From contig WPIO01000077.1 in NCBI GenBank assembly GCA_009760855.2, positions 1,895,001-1,959,000 on the forward strand: a stretch of 64,000 nt of DNA, in the 5' to 3' direction. The notes beneath the pieces were generated by a model. It was not told the DNA's origin and ran no database searches. It was given only the letters and a program-made list of their open reading frames with translations. This stretch comes from Cristatella mucedo (lineage: Eukaryota > Bryozoa > Phylactolaemata > Cristatellidae). The number at the start of each line of letters is the position of its first letter. Within the stretch, counting starts at the first letter, position 1. Both the position numbers and the translations under genes were made by a program. This document shows positions 18,201 through 27,325 of this stretch, piece after piece.

Positions 18201-18732
18201 CCTGTGCATGTCACCACTAACAATGCCATTATTGTTGTTTACTGAGCATGCTACCACTTACCATTCTATCGTGCTTCCTTGGCAGCCGATGCGTAGTGCC
18301 TAGAAAGATATTGAGTTCTCTGAGGTTCTCTATTGAATGCATTGTTATAATTAGTATCACTATTATTACACATTCGTTGAACGCTGGTTGCCGGTCCCAA
18401 AGCACATCGAGAAGACAACGCCGGCAGACTCGTCGGATCGAGTACCTATCTCGGCATTCGGAGCTGAGCTGACTTGGTGAGACAGGAACCCAAAACCTGT
18501 GCAAGGGGCTGCACCGCCAGCTAGTAGGCTTTCTCAGGCTCCGACGTGAACCTGTCGCTGCTGGAGCTGCTTGTGCTCGTGTTTGCAGCCGAGCCGACCT
18601 CGCTGCCTCTTCCACTTGCACTGTCGCCCGCGCGTGGATGCTCGAACTGCTGCTGCTGTCTCGCTGGCTCGTGGACGGCGAATAGGGCTAGCGTGTTGAG
18701 GCGACTACCGGGTCACTCGCGTTGCATCTGCA

Positions 18733-18905
18733 GGGTATAACCTGCACGGAGCCGGTGCTATTTGCTAAGCCGATGTCAGGCGGTCATATCAAGGAGCCGC
18801 TGGTCCTAAACTGCCCAAGCTGAGCCTGCACTCAGCCGGTGCTACTTGCTAAGCCGATGTAAGGCAGTCATACCAAGGAGCCGCTGGTCCTAAACTGCCC
18901 AAGCT
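18733..18905. repeat. Two-copy tandem repeat of about 88 bp (left arm)
   Basis: The block GCTAAGCCGATGT...AAACTGCCCAAGCTGAG occurs twice head to tail. The same two-copy array lies mirrored at about 48590-48745. Confidence 0.85.
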
Positions 18906-21109
18906 GAGTTCTGCCGTCCGATAGGCACTCGGGGTCTGTCGAGCGTTCAAGAAATGAGATGGCGAGCTGCCTGAAGTGGCTGCAGTCTTCTGCCGTACGG
19001 CTGCCGACAGGGCTTATGCATTGGATCGTCTGAGTTTTTGCCATTTGCAATTTATATTTTGTGAATAGCTCACAACCGACTGTAAGCAAGCGAAATCTAT
19101 AATTACTTATCACTTTCCCGTAGTAGTATTTTAGTGTATTATTTGCATTATTTTGTCAGCGAGTGAACGAGGTGAAAAAATTCGCGTCGAATATAAGTCG
19201 TTACTCTAGTCGTCTCAAGAAACTACTCTCGATCCAGGCACTTAGACCGTGTTGAATGGCTCAATCGCACGACGACTTTTGTCACCACTATTCATCGAGC
19301 CAACCCACTAGCGATGGCCTAAAGAGGAAACAACAGAAAATGCAGCTCACCCATAATTCAAGGAAAGCGATTAACTTTCTAAACGTAGTCGTCTGCGATT
19401 CAAACAAGCCACAACCCTTAAGTCGGTGCTTTGGTGGAGCGCTTTCTGGCGAACACTTCAAAAGCAAAAGCCGCTTTTGGCGTGCATGCTATCAGTTGCT
19501 AACATTGAGTCGTCCATTTTCGGAAGCTTAGCGAAAGTGAGAAGCATAGCTTAGTTTGGCGGGATGTGGAGGAAGAGAGTTGATTGGCAGTATCGGCTTA
19601 GCACGGCCCAAAACGATGCATTGCAGTCGGCGGGAGAAGGGTAGATACCGAGGGTCAAATATTGCAGATGCGAGCTCTTACCGTTACTTGCCAGAACGAG
19701 TCCCATAGAAGTACACTTTTTATTGATTGGGATCATATTATACCGCCAGCATTTTTAGCTCAGACGAGATTGCCATGTCGTTACACAGCCATGCGACTAG
19801 CCGGGTGACGACATGATTCTGTGCTTCACGATAGTTTGATTAAAAAAAACAGTTCTTCACTGTCGGTTTTGATCGCGATAAAATACAACAACAGTGTAGT
19901 AATTCCAACGCTAATTCAATCAATGGTTGTCACATCCAGAACACGCCGTGCTCGGATGAGACAGGTCGTGGATGGGGACAAGGCAGCAGAAACCAAATTC
20001 GAAGGATGTATCATCGCTCGCAAGAAGGGACGTACTAGTGTCTGCTGTTGCTAAAGGATCACTGTCCTGCACCCTGACCTCTCTCCTGACTTCTGGTCGC
20101 TCATCCGCTTGCGAAGGTTGAACCACTTTACTCGTACTGGCTTCGTAAAACAAAATTCGTCACTTTTCGTACCAATACAGAGCAACGTGACGGTTGACTG
20201 AGAAGCCAAAGCAAGCCAGTGGGTGTAGACTTGTAAGAGAATTTAGAAGCACGATGTGGCCTATCGTACACCACAAACTAACTGAACTATAGGCAGACAA
20301 GACTAGATTGCTGATGCAATTCCAGTACTGCAAATGATAAGACGAAGTCACCTAGTCTCGCACAGCAGCTCGGACATTTCTGATCATCCCTGCCGTGTGT
20401 GCAGTAATTAGTTTTTCGCATGAGATCGTTTCAGATCTGTTACGATAGAGCCGCGAGTAAAGGTGCTCGTCTGCCTCAAGCCATGTGCAGTGCTGACGAC
20501 CTGAACGTAGGAAAAGCGCCGAGTTTTGGAGACGCTAAAAAGTCCAGGTCATTTTGTGGGACGGCGGTTGGCAGCGAAGACAATGTTAAGGTAGCCACAG
20601 CAACAGCTTTGACAGGAGATGACCCGGAAATACTTGGTAGCAATTTGTCTTAGAGCCTGACGATGTGGCCAAGCCAACCGTTAGCGACTGCCATAGCTGG
20701 TTGTGTTTTGTGTTGGTTTTCATTCACGGCCGAGAACAGCATGCTTTTAGCATGAAACAGTGAAACAGCGGCTCCAGCTAAACCAGCCGGATCATGGCAA
20801 CAATGATTCGTGATCGTGCGATTATGTTGTTGTTAGCCCCGAGGCGAAGTAAAAGGCCTGCACCCAGAGATTGGCTGGCAGTCAGAACCAAGGAGTCGAC
20901 GCATTCGCATCAGAGCTGGTGTGAGATCTAGGCAGAAGAGCCATCGATGTGAGCCATGGCTGCCGCTGAACGCCTGAAACCGTTCATTGTTGTCAAATAA
21001 ACTTGTCTGCATTCGGGATATAGACTCGATACGTTCAGCTAAGAGTGCTCTTCTTCGATGCCGTTTTCCTGCTACTTCCCAGCACATACATGTAAGTAGC
21101 CGTGCTGCA

Positions 21110-21776
21110 ATGGTCACACTTCACTGGTTATTGTCGGGCATTGGCTGACACCAGGAACTTTACGAGCTGAGCGTTTGCTGGCCTAGTTCTGACCGGACGG
21201 GGAGCCGCGCACCACGTTTGTATCATCGTGCCCACTAATCTGGAGGGACTCGAAAACGCAGCATGACAAGGACCATGCTCGCAAGCCGAAATGTGCCACT
21301 GGGTAGGCGTGCATACGACCTGCCCAAGAAATTCGCATCAACAAGCACTGGGCTGAGCGGAAATGTAGCCATTTGGAAACACGACAGTGACCATGTTAGC
21401 GAAATAAGCTATCAGATTGTGATGCCGAACCCAAGCCGAAAGCGTTGCCAGCCTTAACGATAAAGCAAGAATAAAATTGCTCGAATCATATCTTCAAGAC
21501 ATTTAATCACAAGAAACTTCTTCAATTTTCTTGGAGATGTCGCTGCCCCACTCCTCTGCGACCGTCTTCTTCAGAAAGACTTGCACCAAGCCATTCTTCG
21601 TCTGCAAAAATTTGAAAGCTGGGCTCTGCCGTGCCGCTCAGGTCGAGGCTACTTTGAACGCTGGCTGGTCGCAGCATTGGACGGACAGACCGACCGGCGA
21701 CTGTAGCATCGAAACATCCAGACCTGCAATGGTCCATCTGACTATACAAGTTGCATACCAATAATTCGCAGACCTG
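21110..21776 (+). repeat. Innermost repeat unit of the left arm
   Basis: This segment is a diverged copy of 10040-10560 and 12605-13190; shared blocks include CTTGCACCAAGCCATTCTTC. It is mirrored at 45716-46340. The arm stops abruptly at 21776, whereas the right arm continues inward to about 45.45 kb, so the left arm lost or never had those few hundred bases. Confidence 0.7.
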
Positions 21777-21889
21777 TGATGATAGGAATCTTCCCTTTTA
21801 CGAAATCGTCAAATTTTTCTCCATCCTCGGTTCCACCTTGGGCTGTCAACAAATTTACCGATATCGCAAAAGGAAAAATTCTATCATCA
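21777..21889. repeat. Terminal hairpin at the left end of the virus
   Basis: Bases 21777-21815 (TGATGATAGGAATCTTCC...) are an imperfect reverse complement of 21851-21889 (...AAAAATTCTATCATCA), with about 35 nt between. The inner half is the viral terminal inverted repeat; the outer half is a second, inverted copy of it. This is what a head-to-head junction or an unresolved covalently closed end would leave. The right end has no such second copy. Confidence 0.75.
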
Positions 21890-21900
21890 CTAACTCAATC
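21841..21900 (+). repeat. Viral terminal inverted repeat, left
   Basis: The core GATATCGCAAAAGGAAA(A/G)ATTCTATCATCACTAACTCAATC is mirrored at 44575-44616, with weaker similarity outward to 21841 and 44632. Terminal inverted repeats are expected for Polintons, whose protein-primed polymerase starts at the ends. No 6-bp target duplication is visible, because the left end is rearranged into a hairpin. Confidence 0.85.
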
Positions 21901-21959
21901 CTCAGGGTTAGTTTGTAAATTGCAATAGATATAAAAAAATTAACTAACCAAACTAATTT

Positions 21960-22517
21960 TTATTCTTGTCTTATATGATTAATAACCTAGTAGTCAGCAG
22001 GATTGAACTCTCCTCGTTTGACAATATCTTAAACTTTAACTTGATCAAGATTCAATCTAATGTTAAGTCTTTCTTCAGAGTTGTAAGAGTCTTTAGTAAT
22101 ATAACTACCATCGAGAACTCTAGTAATAGAAAAGTCACTACCAAATTCATGTACTACATTAGCAATAGAACTGAACTTCAATTGCTTATTTTTTCAATCG
22201 AAGAATATACTTTGCTTGATACAAAAATCAACTCGAACTCCAATTACAGATCTTTTACTCAAGTCATATCCTTTGAAATCAAGTTCTTTACTATAATGAC
22301 CTTTCTATAATGTCTTTAATAATGACTATAATCAAGACCTTTCTACAATGTCTTTAATAGAGGGCATTACATCTTCAGTAACGTATAACCACGTATTGTA
22401 GTGTTGTTTAGAAATTTTAGAAATCTTTTCTTCAGTGTGAACTCGAGCTGGTTTTCCTTTTGGAATTTTAACGACATCGTTTTCAAGAACTACGAATTTC
22501 TTATTTTGGATTTCCAT
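21960..22517 (-). pseudogene. Unknown viral gene, several in-frame stops
   Basis: The first intact part (22517 to 22332) encodes 61 residues beginning MEIQNKKFVVLENDVVKIPK. The same frame continues to a final TAA at 21960 with six in-frame stops. Near 22280-22360 a short direct repeat (GACCTTTCTAyAATGTCTTTAATA, twice) duplicates a piece of the gene and brings in several of those stops. The start is preceded by TTTATAGAA, matching the viral start-site box. The plus-strand frame over the same region (21966-22310) is its shadow. I do not recognise the family. Its position next to the terminal repeat and upstream-facing orientation match an early accessory gene. Confidence 0.6.
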
Positions 22518-22546
22518 TTCTATAAAGGGTAAATAAATTGCTTAAA

Positions 22547-22918
22547 TTAAATCAATAATTCCATCGTTGTTCCAAAATCAGTTAATTCCATTAGTTTTAA
22601 GAATATTAAACACCTTCTTCCACAATCTTTTTGATCGAACTTTTGAAGTTGAAACGTTTGAAAAGACGGTATATTACCAAAGTAACTTATTACCTCTGGC
22701 ATTGGTGGCACTCCAAAAGAATCAAAGTAAAAACACTTAGACTATTCTTTCTTAAGTGCAACCCAGTGATATATCGCAAGCTCTGACTTTCCAGTGTTAC
22801 AAATAAGACATTCATTCTCTAACGGTTTTGTTAGTTCATCTCTTGCAAATACACCTCTAAAGTTTTTTATATCTAATTCTTTTATATAGTTATTTATTTC
22901 TATATCAGTCAAAGCTGA
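22547..22918 (-). pseudogene. Adenovirus-type cysteine protease (virion maturation, PRO)
   Basis: The frame reads as an Ulp1-fold maturation protease: an opening LTDIEI...NFRGVFARDEL segment, then HWVAL (catalytic His), YFDSFG (acidic residue and helix), an oxyanion Gln and, seven residues later, Cys in DCGRRC. Such enzymes cut capsid precursors during Polinton and adenovirus assembly. One in-frame TAG (22742-22744) lies between the His and Asp motifs, and no ATG is present at the expected start, where only a TTG fits. It overlaps the end of the zinc protein gene by a few bases, so the two were probably co-transcribed. At about 120 codons it is shorter than adenain (about 200) and lacks extensions. 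Family assignment is strong; activity is unlikely. Confidence 0.85.
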
Positions 22919-23219
22919 TTATTTTACTTTTTTTTAGTTTGTCTATCGTGTTCTTATTTTCACTAGTTATTTGTTGTTCACTTGCTCCTCTTCCAATTCT
23001 TCTTCCTTGAGATAAAGATCCTTCACCAACAGCAACTGGAACAGCAACTGGAACAGCAGCTGTAGTACTTCTTAGTCTATCAAACTTTGATTTCTTTTGG
23101 CTGCAGATTGTACAAATTCCTTTTATCATTCCTCCTAATTCTTCTGTACTATCTACTTCCACATACTCTCCATGGATTGTATCAGTTGGCTTTTTACACT
23201 TCATGCAATAAATCTCCAT
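22905..23219 (-). CDS. Small zinc-ribbon protein
   Basis: The 104-residue product begins MEIYCMKCKKPTDT, followed by CTICSQKKSKFDR. The two CxxC pairs about 30 residues apart form a likely zinc ribbon. Many Polintons and adenovirus-like elements encode a small protein with the pattern YCxKCxxxT...C.(V/I)C..KKSRF, and this fits it. The C-terminal half is Pro/Val/Ala-rich (VAVPVAVPVAVG) and then basic. Function is unknown; DNA or protein binding is inferred. The frame is intact, unlike most neighbours. It is divergent from the ATPase gene, with only 28 bp between the start codons. Confidence 0.75.
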   Translation of the reverse strand: MEIYCMKCKKPTDTIHGEYVEVDSTEELGGMIKGICTICSQKKSKFDRLRSTTAAVPVAVPVAVGEGSLSQGRRIGRGASEQQITSENKNTIDKLKKSKIISFD

Positions 23220-23247
23220 TTATAAATAGAAATTTGTTTAATATAGA
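23220..23247. promoter_or_regulatory. 28-bp bidirectional promoter region
   Basis: The space between the divergent starts of the zinc protein (minus) and ATPase (plus) reads TTATAAATAG...TTTAATATAGA. The ATPase start is immediately preceded by ATATAGA, and the minus gene by TATTTATAA. Both resemble the AT-rich TATAGA box seen at other viral starts. Promoter function is inferred from position. Confidence 0.5.
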
Positions 23248-23918
23248 ATGCCTTTAAAGGTTAAGCCTTTTGGTTTTGGACAGGATATTGTTACTGGACA
23301 CCAAGAACCATTGCCTAAAATACCTGTTAGAGCGTTAGTTTTGGGTCCAAGTGGAAGTAGTAAATCTCAGTTAATATTAAATTGGGTGTTTTTATGAAGA
23401 TTAAAGTATGATGCTTGTACTATTATTGCAACAAGTTTAGATCAACCACTATATCGTGGATTTATAAGAATGACAAAAGATAATCATTCTTATGTTTGGA
23501 TTAATAGAAGAGATGAAATGCCAGATGTTGAATCATATAAGAATTGTAGAAATGTTATTGTGTTAGATGATATTATGTCTGAAGATCAAACAAAGATATT
23601 ATATTACTTTACTAGAGGAAGGCATATAAGAATGAACATACTCTACCTTGCTCAAGGATTTACAAAAATAACTAGAGAGAGATTAGGAATATTATAAACT
23701 TTATTATAATATTCAAACAAAACAATAACGATATTGAGAATATCCGAGATTCATATGTTGGTGATATAGATAGAAAGAAATTTAAAGATGAGGTCGATTC
23801 TAGTCCAAGGAAAAGATTTGGATATTGTGTTATAGACCTAACCAAAACTGAAGATGAAGGAAGATTTCGGTCCGTTGATGAAGAAGGAAAACAACTAATA
23901 ACTATTTTCAATAGTTAA
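23248..23918 (+). pseudogene. FtsK/A32-like DNA-packaging ATPase
   Basis: The product pumps viral DNA into capsids in Polintons and large DNA viruses. Residues 33-40 are GPSGSSKS (Walker A P-loop). A hydrophobic strand VIVLDD near residue 110 is Walker B, and YLAQGFTKI follows as the sensor-like region. After the frameshift at about 23692-23698 the other frame continues with FKQNNNDIENI and FGYCVIDLT, as in the family's C-terminus. A TGA at 23395-23397 interrupts the helix after Walker A. The start ATG follows ATATAGA directly. Total length of about 220 codons is normal for the family. With one stop and one frameshift the gene is inactive as sequenced. Confidence 0.88.
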
Positions 23919-23928
23919 TAGGAAAGGA

Positions 23929-24401
23929 ATGATAAACGGAAAGTTGTATCAAAAGAGAAACAGACAATAATCAGAAAGTGTTCAAGAAGCACTTGATTTA
24001 GAAAAATTACTTGGTAATTTGGACAAGTTAAATACTGCAACCATACTCAACAATGGTGAAGAGATGGCAAGAATATAAGCTGAAATTGTTGCTAGAGATC
24101 AAGTAGAACATAGACTAAATGAACGTGCTTTAGAGCATTCAAAAATGATTTAGGTGACGTTGATTTTAATAAACTTAAAGTAATGAGACATAAACTTGCA
24201 ATTCAAATGGAGAGTAATAAACTAATTGAAAAGGCAATAGAAGCTAAACCTAAAGCACCTCAAGATGTTTCTTTCGTTTTGAAAAAAGCAATTGCTGATA
24301 TTACATCTGGAAAACATAAAAAAGCAATTACTAGAGTAAATCAAGCAAAGACTAATGCAGCTAATCAAGAAATAAAAGAAATTTTCGATAGTGTTCAATA
24401 G
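23929..24401 (+). pseudogene. Unknown structural or accessory viral gene, helical
   Basis: The frame opens MINGKLYQKRNRQ and, with in-frame TAA codons and a shift at an A5 run near 24145, continues into the intact part beginning MRHKLAIQMESNKL. It ends at a TAG that is 4 bp before the next gene. It is rich in Lys, Glu, Ala and Gln and predicted largely helical. Its position between the ATPase and the capsid cluster suggests a virion component, but I do not recognise a family. Confidence 0.5.
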
Positions 24402-24404
24402 AAA

Positions 24405-24974
24405 GTGGCAGAAAGTCTTAACATTAATTCATCTACCGGAACTCCAAAGAGGAAGAAAGGAAGCATAAAAGAACTCAAAGAACCAACCGCTACTAGCACT
24501 CCAAAGAAGAGAGGACGAAAAAATAAAACCGCTTTACCAACTGTAAGTGTCGCAGAACCTTCTACAAGTGCTATAGAACCTGCTGCCAGTGTTACGGATC
24601 CTAGCACACCACAGTTTACAACTGCTACCACCACACCGAAGAAGTGAGGAAGAAAAAGAAAAACCGCTTTAGCAATTGTAAGTGCTACAGAACCTGCTAC
24701 AGAACCTGCTACAGAACCTGCTACAGAACCTGCTACAGAACCTGCTACAGAACCTGCTACAGAACCTGCTACAGAACCTGCTACAGAACCTGCTACAGAA
24801 CCTGCTACAGAACCTGCTACAGAACCTGCTACAGAACCTGCTACAGAACCTGCTACAGAACCTGCTACAGAACCTGCTACAGAATCTGGTGAACCTCAAT
24901 TTACAACTGTGATAGAAGATACTTTTCCTGTAGTTACATTTTCAAAAACCCACTTGTTATTAGAGAAAAATTAA
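24405..24974 (+). pseudogene. Basic/low-complexity protein with AT-hook-like motifs and ATEP repeats
   Basis: The frame starts with GTG, 4 bp after the previous stop. It holds two copies of a segment with a PKK-GRK core (the first is KKRGRKNKTALP), like an AT-hook DNA-binding motif. A TGA at 24644-24646 sits exactly at the first Arg of the second copy. It then runs through 17 copies of Ala-Thr-Glu-Pro and ends at 24974. Basic AT-hook proteins could condense viral DNA, but that role is inference. The Pro/Thr-rich repeat resembles linker or core-protein spacers. Confidence 0.55.
24684..24887 (+). repeat. 12-bp coding minisatellite, 17 copies
   Basis: GCTACAGAACCT is repeated head to tail for exactly 204 bp, with only the last copy changed. 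In the gene's frame it encodes Ala-Thr-Glu-Pro. In the other frames, Cys-Tyr-Arg-Thr and Leu-Leu-Gln-Asn polymers appear, which are artefacts. Near-perfect copies imply recent expansion compared with the decayed genes around it. Confidence 0.97.
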
Positions 24975-25005
24975 TTAAACTTACTAAAAAACAATATATG
25001 GGGGA

Positions 25006-25368
25006 ATGAAAACTACTATGAAAGACTATATAAAATGAATTACAGAGAGTAATATTAATGATAGAATTCTTCAAATTGCTACGGATTTGAACAAAAAAGA
25101 TAAAAAGACTAGAAAAGAAGAAAGTATTTTTAAATATATATTAGAACTAGAATATTTAAAATTAGGAGAAGGATTAAAAGTTGTTCCAATGTTTGTCAAG
25201 AGTGATAAAGAAGTATTTAATAAGATTGATTTATGGTTGAGAGAGCTTGCTGCTGGAAATAGAGGTGTGGTGAATTCAATAAGTGCTGCTGTAGATTATT
25301 TAGCCGGATCTAGAAAAGCACCAAAATTATACGTTGCGAAAATAAATAATATATTATTTAATATATAG
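25006..25368 (+). pseudogene. Unknown conserved viral protein (LWLRELAAG family)
   Basis: The frame encodes about 120 residues with one TGA at 25036-25038; the part after it is open. A core of IDLWLRELAAG...SAAVDYLAG matches the fragment at 44759-44944 (LWIRELPAG...SSAVDCLA), so the family is conserved between two elements. It ends just before the penton-like gene, only 3 bp from its start. No known domain is recognised. The location suggests a virion or assembly protein. Confidence 0.6.
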
Positions 25369-25371
25369 AAA
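25361..25371 (+). promoter_or_regulatory. TATATAGA start-site box of the first minor capsid gene
   Basis: ATATATAGAAA directly abuts the ATG at 25372. The same box precedes many other viral starts. Confidence 0.5.
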
Positions 25372-26371
25372 ATGAGTGATCTTTTAGGTGTTGCGAAAGA
25401 CATACTAAAAAATGTTGAAGCTATTGGAAAAAGTAATCAAGCAAGTACAGAAGGGTATGTGTTCAATAGTATTGGAAATTCTAATCCACTTAATTTACAT
25501 ATTATTGCTCCTAATTTATTGAGAAACAAAAACTTAAAAGTTCGCTTTAAGAAGTTTGTTGGAATTAATTCCGTAAAAAATATTACTACTTCCAATAATA
25601 CTTTTGTTTATAGAAATGCTGGTGGTTCTGAACAAACTGTAACAATAAAACCAGGAATTTATACCGTTGATAGGGATGACTTAAATACAGGTATTGTTGA
25701 TAGGATTAATAATTATATTACTCAAACAGGATCTACAACTGATAAGTTTGTAGTTGGCGTTGATACTGGTACTGCACACTCATTGATTACTATGCCTACC
25801 GGATGGAGTTTTATTGCAAGTAAATCCTCAATTTCTAAAGTGCTTGGATTTACTAAACCTGCTTATACAACTGATTCAAAATTTGTAGAATCGTATCCAA
25901 ATATTACACCTATTGTTTGTACTCCAAACAAAAAGTTTTATTCAGAAGAGCAGGTAAGTATTGCAGATGTAAAGCTTGTTCTTGTTAATTGTAATCTAGT
26001 TGCACCTGGAACAAGTTTTATAAATGGAAGTGAAACTCAAAAAGGTTAAGGTGCTCGCCCCGACTAAGGTCTGACTGAGGTCATGGGCTCGAGCCCCGAG
26101 GCATATGTGAAGCGCCTGAATAGAGATTAAGTTCTCTTGAGGCGCTATATAAATGAATTATATTAAATTATATTAAAGCTTTAAGAATTTTTGGTTTTGA
26201 CTTTTACCCATGGGATACAATGGTATACGAACCAAATACTCCTGAATGCCACAATGTTTTTACTGAAATTATTAGTGTGATATAACTATTAAAGTTACTG
26301 ATCCAAACTTGAAATTGTTAGATTTTGGTGGCGAACAAATTGCAGTTGTTGTAGAAATTATAGAAATCTAA
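25372..26371 (+). pseudogene. Minor capsid protein 1 (penton-like single jelly roll), split by a SINE
   Basis: The first 225 codons (MSDLLGVAKDILKNVEAIGK...) are open to a stop that lies inside the SINE at 26044. Past the SINE the viral frame resumes (FGFDFYPWDTMVYEPNTPE) and, after one frameshift near 26275, ends with LLDFGGEQIAVVVEI. That closing strand, a conserved DFxGE with alternating hydrophobics, is typical of Polinton penton proteins that form capsid vertices. The start follows ATATATAGAAA. Together with the next two genes it makes a run of three jelly-roll genes; this one is the most penton-like. Confidence 0.8.
26044..26176 (+). mobile_element. tRNA-type SINE inserted in minor capsid gene 1
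   Basis: A host-like, GC-rich piece in AT-rich viral DNA. It has a tRNA-like head TTAAGGTGCTCGCC...GGTCATGGGCTCGAGCCCC, in which GGCTCGAGCC fits a B box. A central gcgcctg...taagttctcttgaggcgc hairpin, TATATAAATG and an AT-rich tail follow. The core recurs in flanking host DNA (762-862 reverse, about 7691 and about 18290). The 5' part of the A box is missing, as with 5'-truncated copies. No clear target duplication was found. Confidence 0.8.
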
Positions 26372-26380
26372 TATAAGGAA

Positions 26381-27325
26381 ATAACTATAAGATTAACCGA
26401 AACGTCATCTTCAGATTATAAAATATTACCTCCCCCAATTAAGCTAGAAGAAAACTCTGGGCATAATGAAGTTGGATTAAGAAGAGTAGAATTTACGTAT
26501 TTAAATAGAGTAATATCGAATGTTACTAAAGATATGAAAAATAGACTTTGGTTTAAGTTTTCTATGACAGATCGTGATCCTCAATATATTGAAATTGATT
26601 TTGGAACAGAAAAAGATGGTACTCCTAAAACTTCAGGAACTTATGACAGTAACAATATTGTTCTTGCTTTAAACACAGCTTTAGGACTGAAGAAGAAAGA
26701 AGCTGGTTCTTCAATATCAGCTCTATACAACGGAAGAAGTGGAAATGGAATAAGATTTAGTGTTGATACAGATGATGAAGTAATTATGCAAGTAGAAGGT
26801 GATAGCTTTGTTTTTCTTGGAATTAATTCTATTCATGAGCATAAAAAAGCTGAATTTTTTAGCATTGGAGATACATTAGGCTTTAACGCAAATGAACAAG
26901 GAACATTTGACAAAGACATGGTTGGTGGTACTCCTTACGAATCAATAGAAAAAGCTATGTATTTTTCTGGAACTTATCAAGCGTGGAATAATATATTGTT
27001 ACCTGATAATAGTGGTGTAAAATGGATAAGTGTTGACTCTGATTTTGTTGATCCTGAAATTAATTATATAGAAAAAAGAAAATTGTTTTCAGAACAATCT
27101 TCATATTTATATATTATTGACACTTATGATATTTTTTCAGGACAAACAGTTGATTTACCTATTCCAAATGTAATTTTCTTACCAACAAAAGGTGATATAG
27201 ATTTATTAAGTGGATATAAAATTACTTTAACCGATCAAAATGGGAATAGAAATAATACAATTACGGATGTTGTTTCTACAATAGTTATTAAAAAGAGTAA
27301 AACAAATATAGAAAATGAAGATTAG
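26381..27325 (+). pseudogene. Minor capsid protein 2 (single jelly roll), start codon lost
   Basis: The frame is open for 314 codons from 26381 to 27325. At the position of the ATG of its paralogue (27315) it has ATA; the first ATG inside is at 26534. Alignment to minor capsid 3 covers the whole length: VGLRRVEFTY near residue 35, DTLGFN.NEQGTF in the middle, and KITLTDQNGNRNNT at the end. The closing strand resembles other Polinton minor capsid proteins. It overlaps the next gene's start by 11 bp. Apart from the lost start it is the best preserved large structural gene here. Confidence 0.75.

Larger units (their letters stand above)
8472..21776 (+). repeat. Left arm of a giant inverted repeat
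   Basis: The reverse complement of this 13.3-kb arm is found at 45716-57301 in matching order from end to end. Outer edge: the arm starts CGTCTCGGCATGG, which mirrors ...CCATGCCGAGACG ending at 57301. Inner edge: the match stops at 21776, at the viral hairpin. Identity looked about 97 % near the outer end and about 90 % near the inner end in the stretches compared by eye. The arm lacks credible host genes and is GC-richer than the virus. It also contains direct repeats, LINE tails and a solo LTR. Long inverted repeats with internal direct repeats are known from foldback transposons; that class is my inference. Confidence 0.9.

Noticed and set aside
21966-22310. Plus-strand open frame of 114 codons near the left viral end
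   Set aside because: The minus frame over the same bases continues the gene starting at 22517, with viral-type composition and start box; the plus frame is its complement.
24684-24887. Possible CRISPR array
   Set aside because: Units are contiguous 12-mers with no spacers, inside a coding frame of a eukaryotic virus.
24644-24912. Cys-Tyr-Arg-Thr and Leu-Leu-Gln-Asn repeat frames
   Set aside because: Alternative frames of the ATEP minisatellite; the flanking sequence supports only the Ala-Thr-Glu-Pro frame.
26044-26110. A functional tRNA gene
   Set aside because: It has a B box, but the A box is truncated, no cloverleaf can be completed, and it is followed by a SINE body and tail.
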